A stretch of DNA of 64,000 nucleotides from a virus. The stretch is taken from positions 22,904 to 86,903 of the IMG/VR virus record IMGVR_UViG_3300025697_000013. One strand, 5' to 3'. The notes below the pieces were generated by a model that saw only the letters and a list, made by a program, of their open reading frames with translations, was not told the origin of the DNA and did not search any database. This document shows positions 59,632 through 64,000 of the stretch, piece after piece. Each line of letters starts with the position of its first letter. The stretch's first letter is position 1. Made by a program: the position numbers and the translations under genes.

Positions 59632-60513
59632 TTAGAACCGCTTGTTTTCTTGTGTGGTTGTTGCCTGTCCAGCCCCCTTTTTCCCCTTCGTCGAGTCGCT
59701 CATGATGCGCTCAGAAAGGCTTTCGAGGTCCAGGGCCCCGTCCGTCTTGGTCGGGGCCTCGGTGGGCACACGGGCAGGCTGTGGGGCAGGGGCCGGGGGA
59801 TCCGAGGGGGCTGCCAGGAGATCAGGGATATCTTCGGCGATGGGGGGCGGTTCAATAGCGGGCGGTCCATCGCTGTCGTCCGGGGCGACGAAGAGGTGGC
59901 TGTTGGGGTCTCGCTCCGGAACGTACCCCGGCGCCATGAACGAGACCAACTCCGGGGGGAGCTCCCCACGCATGGCCAGGCCCTCCAGGGCTGCGTCGTC
60001 CAGGGTGGCGATCTGGTCCTCGACTCCACCGCCGCCCTCCATCCCCGCGTCAATGGCCGCCTGGAGCAGGACGTGCTCCCGGGTCAGGACCTTGTCCAGC
60101 GAGTCGGTGATCCGGATCAGATCCCCGCTCTTCACGCCGGTGGCCTTCGCTGCATCCCGGAGCCGGCCCTTGACGGTGCGGATCAGCGCGAGGTTCTCAC
60201 CGATGACCGTCCGAGGATCGTTCTCCTCACGCCGCTGGGCCTCCATGGCAACCCTGGCGAAGCGGTCTCGGATCGCTTCGAAGCCCCGCTCCGGCCAGCC
60301 CTCCTCCACTGCTTTTTTCGCTGTCTGATAGGCGACGCCGCATGTCTCTTGAACCCGCGAGATCGACGGGTCGCGCACGTAGATTTGAAACATCCTCTCA
60401 TACAACTCTCTAGTAACTGCTCCTCTTCTCTGCTGAGTCTTCTCCACTCCTGGTGGTTGCATTCTTCTATTACTACGCACTCTATCGGGGGTAGTTGAAT
60501 CAGTAGGCTTCAT
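59632..60513 (-). CDS. Terminase small subunit-like HTH protein
   Basis: 293 aa. HTH-like residues about 35-80 (ELYERMFQIYVRDPSISRVQ, ETCGVAYQTAKKAVEEGWPE) fit terminase small subunits that read a packaging site, followed by helices and a long Pro/Ala-rich, acidic C-terminal half. ATG 60513 (MKPTDSTT) is uncertain: no strong ribosome site; MQPPGVEK further in is an alternative. It is 5 kb upstream of terL, separated by tRNAs and HNH/Mom-like genes. Confidence 0.55.
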   Translation of the reverse strand: MKPTDSTTPDRVRSNRRMQPPGVEKTQQRRGAVTRELYERMFQIYVRDPSISRVQETCGVAYQTAKKAVEEGWPERGFEAIRDRFARVAMEAQRREENDPRTVIGENLALIRTVKGRLRDAAKATGVKSGDLIRITDSLDKVLTREHVLLQAAIDAGMEGGGGVEDQIATLDDAALEGLAMRGELPPELVSFMAPGYVPERDPNSHLFVAPDDSDGPPAIEPPPIAEDIPDLLAAPSDPPAPAPQPARVPTEAPTKTDGALDLESLSERIMSDSTKGKKGAGQATTTQENKRF

Positions 60514-61419
60514 GGTTATAACTGGAGTGTGTACGTTGTTTCCGGATGGAGGGGAGTTGTGGTTGAGCAGTGGGGTTCGGCGCGTTGCATGTTGTGGCTC
60601 GGTGGTTATCGAGCTGGGAGTTATTGTATGCTGGGCCTGGTGGTAGAGAAGCTGGGAGAGGGGAGGTCCGGTAGTTGTATCCAAGGGTCATGGCAGGATA
60701 ATACAGAGCAGGGTTGCTGGATGTCAAGGGTTCTGTGGTGGTAGTGTTCGATCTGGGGTGGTTGTATTCTAGGAAGGGGTCCTTGGTAGATTCAGAGATA
60801 CTGAGGGGAGTCATAGTTAGAGTGAGGGGAGACGGCGCGCGTGCACGTGGACGCGCGCCGCGTGCGGGGGTCGCGTTTGCCGTGGGATTTAGCTGGCTGA
60901 CAGTGGTGTGGGGTTGTTGTTCCGGTCCCCTGTGGTTCCCCTTTGCTATGTCCGGCTGCGGTGTTTGTAGTTGGGTGTGAGGGTGGTGGTTCGGCAGTGA
61001 GTTGGTGGTTTGATTCTCGCGTCGCGTGTGTGCGTGGGCTCGTGCGTGCGTGCGTGTGCTCGCTCGCGTCCGCGTCATGGGTTTAATTCAGTTTTAAGAC
61101 AGAGCGTAGTATTAGAGATAGCAGTCATAAGTCAGTCATAAGAGAAGTAGAATATAAGATGGGAGACATATATTAGAAACCCTTTAGCATAAGAGTTAGA
61201 TTCTAGGATGCGCGTGTGATGCGCGTGCGTGACGCTCGCGTGATGCGCGAGGGCTTTGGGGGTGCGGCGGTGGTTGGAGGGGGCGTGGTGGCGTGGTGGG
61301 AGTGTTGTGATATCGGGGGGTTGCGTGGGTGGCTCGACGATTGATCGACGAACGTTCGACGAATGATCGTAGAATGATCGACGAATATGGAGAGTGGGTG
61401 TGGCTGAGGGTGGGATCGC
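60514..61419. other. Gene-free region with skewed and AT-rich DNA
   Basis: No credible gene (frames here give only low-complexity Thr/Pro/Asn or Gly-rich peptides). 60530-61070 is strongly G/T-rich on the plus strand, with alternating purine-pyrimidine, Z-DNA-prone stretches near 60835-60870 and 61020-61073. An AT-rich island spans about 61085-61205 with an 11-bp direct repeat (CAGTCATAAG at 61122 and 61133). Five iterons follow at 61334-61388. Together a candidate origin or packaging region. Confidence 0.55.
61334..61388 (+). repeat. Five 11-bp iterons
   Basis: TCGACGATTGA, TCGACGAACGT, TCGACGAATGA, TCGTAGAATGA, TCGACGAATAT, head to tail without gaps. Same unit as the three copies at 19625-19657. 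11-bp period keeps copies on one DNA face. No TTGAC-type promoter follows directly, so it may serve replication initiation or long-range control. Confidence 0.85.
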
Positions 61420-61662
61420 TCATCCAAACAGCTCGCAGCAGTCCCGGCGGTCGACGATCAGCATCCCGAGGAGGTCTATCCAAATGGCGACATCATCGTG
61501 GTTGAGCTGGCAGTGCGGGAACCAGACGACATGCAACTCGGTGTCGTCGAGGTGGTGGAGGCAGCCAGCCTTCTTGAGGCGTCGGAGGACGACTATCCGC
61601 TTGTCGTCGTCCTGGAGCTGTCCATGCCTGACCTTGATCTTGTAGGCGTAGAGTGCAGTCAT
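61420..61662 (-). CDS. Hypothetical protein, 80 aa
   Basis: Unrecognised. Starts MTALYAYKIKVRHGQ with a GGAGGAG site 7 nt upstream; contains HHLDDTELHVVWFPHCQ. Leftward gene facing the iteron array downstream, and divergent from the rightward operon. Ends 32 nt to the right of the iterons. Confidence 0.6.
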   Translation of the reverse strand: MTALYAYKIKVRHGQLQDDDKRIVVLRRLKKAGCLHHLDDTELHVVWFPHCQLNHDDVAIWIDLLGMLIVDRRDCCELFG

Positions 61663-61809
61663 GTGGTCTCCTCCTGTGAAATCTAGTAGTTATGGTTCCT
61701 GTGGTGAAGCGTAGCTACGGTCGGCGGGGGAAGCAAGTCGAGGAGGGAAAGAGGCAGTGAGGTTCGGGGGCTGGTCGCCTGGGCCAGTGCGACGGATCGT
61801 CGAAAGTAG

Positions 61810-61838
61810 TTGACAGGGGGAATCGGGGACGGTAGAGG
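61810..61838 (+). promoter_or_regulatory. Promoter of rightward operon
   Basis: Perfect -35 TTGACA (61810-61815), 17-bp spacer, -10 TAGAGG (61833-61838), 38 nt before the first gene's ATG. Two degenerate 11-bp units (GCGACGGATCG, TCGAAAGTAGT) abut the -35, echoing the promoter at 19.6 kb. Divergent from the 80-aa gene. Confidence 0.55.
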
Positions 61839-61875
61839 TGGAGGAGGTTGACGAGGAAACAGCGAGGAGGAGGCC

Positions 61876-62298
61876 ATGCAGTATCGAGGGAGCCGGGAGG
61901 ACCCTGGCGCCGAAGTTATCACCAAAGCGAGAGCGCAGGACCTGAACCCTCGGTGGGCGCTGTGGGAGGTCTGCACCGGTGGTGGACCGAACCATGAGTT
62001 CATAATCTGGGTCCAGGTGAGGCTTCCCCCATCTCTGACTGTCGACATGTGCTTCCAGGCGACAAAGAAGGCCATCAACGATGCGGAGGAGAAGGTCCTC
62101 CGGGAGTTCGCGGCGGAGCACCCTGGCTATCCAGACGAAGTGGAGATAGCGCTGGTGACTGAGTTTGAGGACGGGAAGGTGATCACGCGTCTCGGTATGC
62201 CTGCAATCGAGGTGAAGCCTGGCAATGTGGTCCAGGTGATCAACATGGGCGCACTGCGGAAGGCGATCGCTATCCATGACGAGACGGGAGGTGGGTGA
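61876..62298 (+). CDS. Hypothetical protein, 140 aa
   Basis: First gene of the rightward operon, preceded by AGGAGG. Mixed alpha/beta composition (HEFIIWVQVRLPPSLTVD; EVEIALVTEFEDGKVITRLG). Unrecognised. Couples to the next gene by a TGATG overlap. Confidence 0.65.
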   Translation: MQYRGSREDPGAEVITKARAQDLNPRWALWEVCTGGGPNHEFIIWVQVRLPPSLTVDMCFQATKKAINDAEEKVLREFAAEHPGYPDEVEIALVTEFEDGKVITRLGMPAIEVKPGNVVQVINMGALRKAIAIHDETGGG

Positions 62299-62663
62299 TG
62301 CGAAGTAAAGCGAAGTTGGTGCTCGCCATCCTGGCCGTCGTGGTGGCCCTGGTGCTTGGGATCGGGATGTGGTTCGTGGTGCCGGTGGAGTATCTGCCGG
62401 TGATGGGCTTGGGGTGCATGGTGTCCGTTGCGGCCACTGGTGTGATGCGCCAATTGCGTCGGAGTACCAGGAACCCGAGAGGCAAGGGGCCCTACTACTT
62501 CGACGGGAAGCGGTGGACGCCGGTGGACGGCATGAGTGCCAGCGTCCCCGGTGTACGCGTCGAGGGCGGATACCAGCCCAGCGGACCAATGTCGTTCGAA
62601 TTCGTGCCGCGGCCTCCGCACAGTGGAAGCGGTGTCACCAAACTATGGCGGGGAGGGGGATGA
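62298..62663 (+). CDS. Membrane protein, 121 aa
   Basis: Two TM helices near the N-terminus (LVLAILAVVVALVLGIGMWFV; LPVMGLGCMVSVAATGV) and a Gly/Pro-rich soluble tail. Unrecognised; candidate superinfection-exclusion or host-takeover factor. Stop overlaps the next ATG. Confidence 0.65.
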   Translation: MRSKAKLVLAILAVVVALVLGIGMWFVVPVEYLPVMGLGCMVSVAATGVMRQLRRSTRNPRGKGPYYFDGKRWTPVDGMSASVPGVRVEGGYQPSGPMSFEFVPRPPHSGSGVTKLWRGGG

Positions 62664-62884
62664 TGGATAAGCCGTTGACGGTCGCCGAGATCCGGAAGCT
62701 GTGGGGCGGAGCGCACGCTGGTATGTTCAAGGTGGCGAAGCACATTGAGGCGGTCCACTTGTTGCTGGGTGAGGTGGATCGGCTGGGTGCGGAGTTGGAG
62801 ACAGCGGAGGAGGCTTGCGGGGACGCGGCAGCGGAGGTGCAGCGACTGCGCACCCTGCACGAGGACGAGGAGGGAGGTGCTTGA
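62660..62884 (+). CDS. Small coiled-coil protein, 74 aa
   Basis: Helical, with a heptad-like end (AVHLLLGEVDRLGAELETAE). Preceded by GGGAGGGGG. Starts at ATGATG overlapping the previous stop and ends overlapping the next ATG. Function unknown. Confidence 0.6.
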   Translation: MMDKPLTVAEIRKLWGGAHAGMFKVAKHIEAVHLLLGEVDRLGAELETAEEACGDAAAEVQRLRTLHEDEEGGA

Positions 62885-63312
62885 TGCACCGGATGACCGA
62901 CGAGGAACTTCTGGCCGCCCGTGAACCTTGCCCGTTCTGCGGGGCACCGCGCGTGAACGTCTACGAAAAGAGCATTGGACAATTGCAGTCCATTCCCGAC
63001 GCCAATTATTTCATGTGCGGCACGTATATGGAACCAGGCAAGAAAGAAGAGGCGCACAGGAGGTGGAGTTGTCGACAGATCGAGATATTGCGACGGGCTG
63101 CGCAGAGGGCGCTGGCGTTCTTCGAGACAATGCGTGTGCCACAGAACATCGAAGAGGCCGGGATGCAAGTGTGGCAGGGCTCGATGGTCATCGACTCGCT
63201 GCGGAGTGCTCTGCATGAGGACGACGCGGGGGACACGACCCTGGCCCAGGAGGGCCTTGCCGAAGTCAATGCCCATGCCCACCCCGAATGGAAGGACGAA
63301 GAGGGAGCATGA
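62884..63312 (+). CDS. Zinc-ribbon protein, Lar-like N-terminus, 142 aa
   Basis: EPCPFCGAPRVNVYEKS, then C in YFMCGTY and C in RRWSCRQIEIL: a Lar/DksA-type four-Cys zinc ribbon (residues about 15-62). Lar proteins relieve host restriction, which fits the phage's modification focus, but only the ribbon is similar. Helical C-terminal half. Last gene of the rightward operon. Confidence 0.6.
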   Translation: MHRMTDEELLAAREPCPFCGAPRVNVYEKSIGQLQSIPDANYFMCGTYMEPGKKEEAHRRWSCRQIEILRRAAQRALAFFETMRVPQNIEEAGMQVWQGSMVIDSLRSALHEDDAGDTTLAQEGLAEVNAHAHPEWKDEEGA

Positions 63313-63553
63313 TCCGCTGCTGAGCGCGGACCTCCTCGGTTATCATCCTTGGAATATTTCACGTTGAATTTGCAGACAGCCGGTGCTACGTGCGCGGGCT
63401 TGCACGTCCCGGGCCAGGGACGCAGATGCGTGAGGGGGTAGGAGGCGCTGTGTGGCCTGGTAGCTTGGGGTGGGAGCATCCGGGGCCGTCGTCGCAGTCA
63501 ACGGCGCTGGTGGGGGGCTACGGGCCACGCGGCCCTGTCGGTGCAGGGGTTGT
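63313..63553. other. Intergenic region between convergent operons with hairpins
   Basis: No gene. Hairpins: ACGTGC/GCACGT (63388-63407), GTCCC/GGGAC (63406-63421), GGGCC/GGCCC (63522-63535). None has a clear T-run, so termination may rely on Rho or on collision of the two transcripts. Confidence 0.45.
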
Positions 63554-63709
63554 CTAGGGTGAGTCCTTGGCGTCGCAGAACACCTCGTGGGCATCCAGGC
63601 ACTCCTCGCAGAACGGTCCAGCGCCACACCACCCACAGTAGAGCGAGTCGTCGTGTCTGCCTGCGCGGCCAGTAGGCTCGCCGCATTCGATGCAGAGCTC
63701 TTCCTTCAT
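63554..63709 (-). CDS. Small zinc-finger protein, 51 aa
   Basis: Four CxxC-type pairs: CIECG, CGWC, CEEC, C in FCDA. Very likely zinc-bound. GAGGAGGATCG ribosome site 7 nt upstream; ATGA overlap with the preceding gene. Function unknown. Confidence 0.65.
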   Translation of the reverse strand: MKEELCIECGEPTGRAGRHDDSLYCGWCGAGPFCEECLDAHEVFCDAKDSP

Positions 63710-64000
63710 CGATCCTCCTCGTCGTCGACCTGGCACAGGGGGACAGCCTCATTGTCGCAGGAGCCGACGTCGGGGCAGCCGCGGCAGTCCTCCGGGTCCT
63801 CGCCGGGGAGGACGAACAGGGACGGGTCTGCTATGGCCGCGGCGACCTCGGGGGGCTCGAAGCCCTCTGCCCAATCGATCCCGACGTGGGTCGGGTCGAG
63901 AGGCCCGTCGTGAGTGAGGTATTCCACGAGCCCAGGTCCGCTGCTCCTCGTGACGGCTCCACAACTTACCTCGATGCCTTCCTTCTGGCTGAACAGCCGC
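63706..64000 (-). CDS. Partial acidic protein with Cys cluster, runs off right edge
   Basis: Open frame to the end of the window; at least 97 residues are visible. Acidic and Pro-rich (GFEPPEVAAAIADPSLFVLP) with CRGCPDVGSC near the C-terminus. A GTG at 63927 is a possible internal start, but the frame stays open to 64000 and looks protein-like, so it is taken as partial. ATGA overlap couples it to the 51-aa zinc-finger gene. Confidence 0.5.
   Translation of the reverse strand, partial: RLFSQKEGIEVSCGAVTRSSGPGLVEYLTHDGPLDPTHVGIDWAEGFEPPEVAAAIADPSLFVLPGEDPEDCRGCPDVGSCDNEAVPLCQVDDEEDR

Noticed and set aside
60500-61078. 192-codon leftward frame rich in Thr, Pro, Asn, His
   Set aside because: Composition follows the G/T skew of the DNA, no ribosome site, no recognisable motif.
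1-64000. CRISPR arrays, insertion sequences, integrase and attachment sites
   Set aside because: No spacer-repeat arrays, transposase motifs or tyrosine/serine integrase catalytic domains found; the tRNAs are phage genes, not broken att sites. A lytic lifestyle is likely but not proven.

Overview
The window is a 64-kb piece of a GC-rich double-stranded DNA phage (Caudoviricetes) with a contractile tail (myovirus morphology). Hallmark genes seen directly are terminase large subunit, portal, Mu-F-type head protein, prohead protease, HK97-fold capsid protein, tail sheath, T4 gp19-like tube, tail assembly chaperone with a -1 frameshift, tape measure, LysM/gp53-like, gpD hub, gpV spike, gp25-like, baseplate J, gpI and tail fibre. 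No host-type housekeeping genes, insertion sequences or CRISPR arrays were seen. The host cannot be named; strong GGAGG ribosome sites and sigma70-like promoters point to a high-GC bacterium. No genome ends were found, and a gene runs off the right edge, so the genome continues beyond the window.

Almost everything up to about 61.6 kb is read leftwards (minus strand). Reading in transcription order: 60.5-59.6 kb small-terminase-like gene; 59.5-57.3 kb an accessory gap with an HNH endonuclease, a DUF4338/Mom-like protein and Pro, Trp and Thr tRNAs; 57.2-43.2 kb head module; 42.9-19.7 kb neck, tail, baseplate, fibres and membrane proteins; 19.5-3.5 kb replication, recombination and modification module (N4/N6 methyltransferase, Cas4-like nuclease, possible annealing protein, SbcCD pair, replication initiator, primase-helicase, RecD2, C5 methyltransferase, RuvC-like resolvase) followed by a lysozyme and endopeptidase pair; 3.4-0 kb a second block with an XRE regulator, SSB and small unknown genes. 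A short rightward operon lies at 61.9-63.3 kb and converges on small leftward zinc-ribbon genes at 63.6-64 kb.

Regulation is partly readable. Five leftward or rightward promoters share a TTGAC-type -35 and mostly an exact 18-bp spacer with a TA(G/C)AGT-like -10. Tandem 11-bp repeats of the type TCGACGAATGA stand directly upstream of the replication-module promoter (3 copies). A five-copy array of the same repeat sits at 61.33 kb beside an AT-rich island in a 0.9-kb gene-free region, a candidate replication origin or control centre.

The most unusual protein is a 723-residue fusion, in the capsid operon, of a Dam-like (D12) adenine methyltransferase, a middle domain, two zinc knuckles and an XkdF-type prohead protease. 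The conserved strand that normally ends XkdF is found instead at the start of the next gene. With the C5 and N4/N6 methyltransferases and the DUF4338/Mom-like protein, this suggests a phage that invests heavily in DNA modification.
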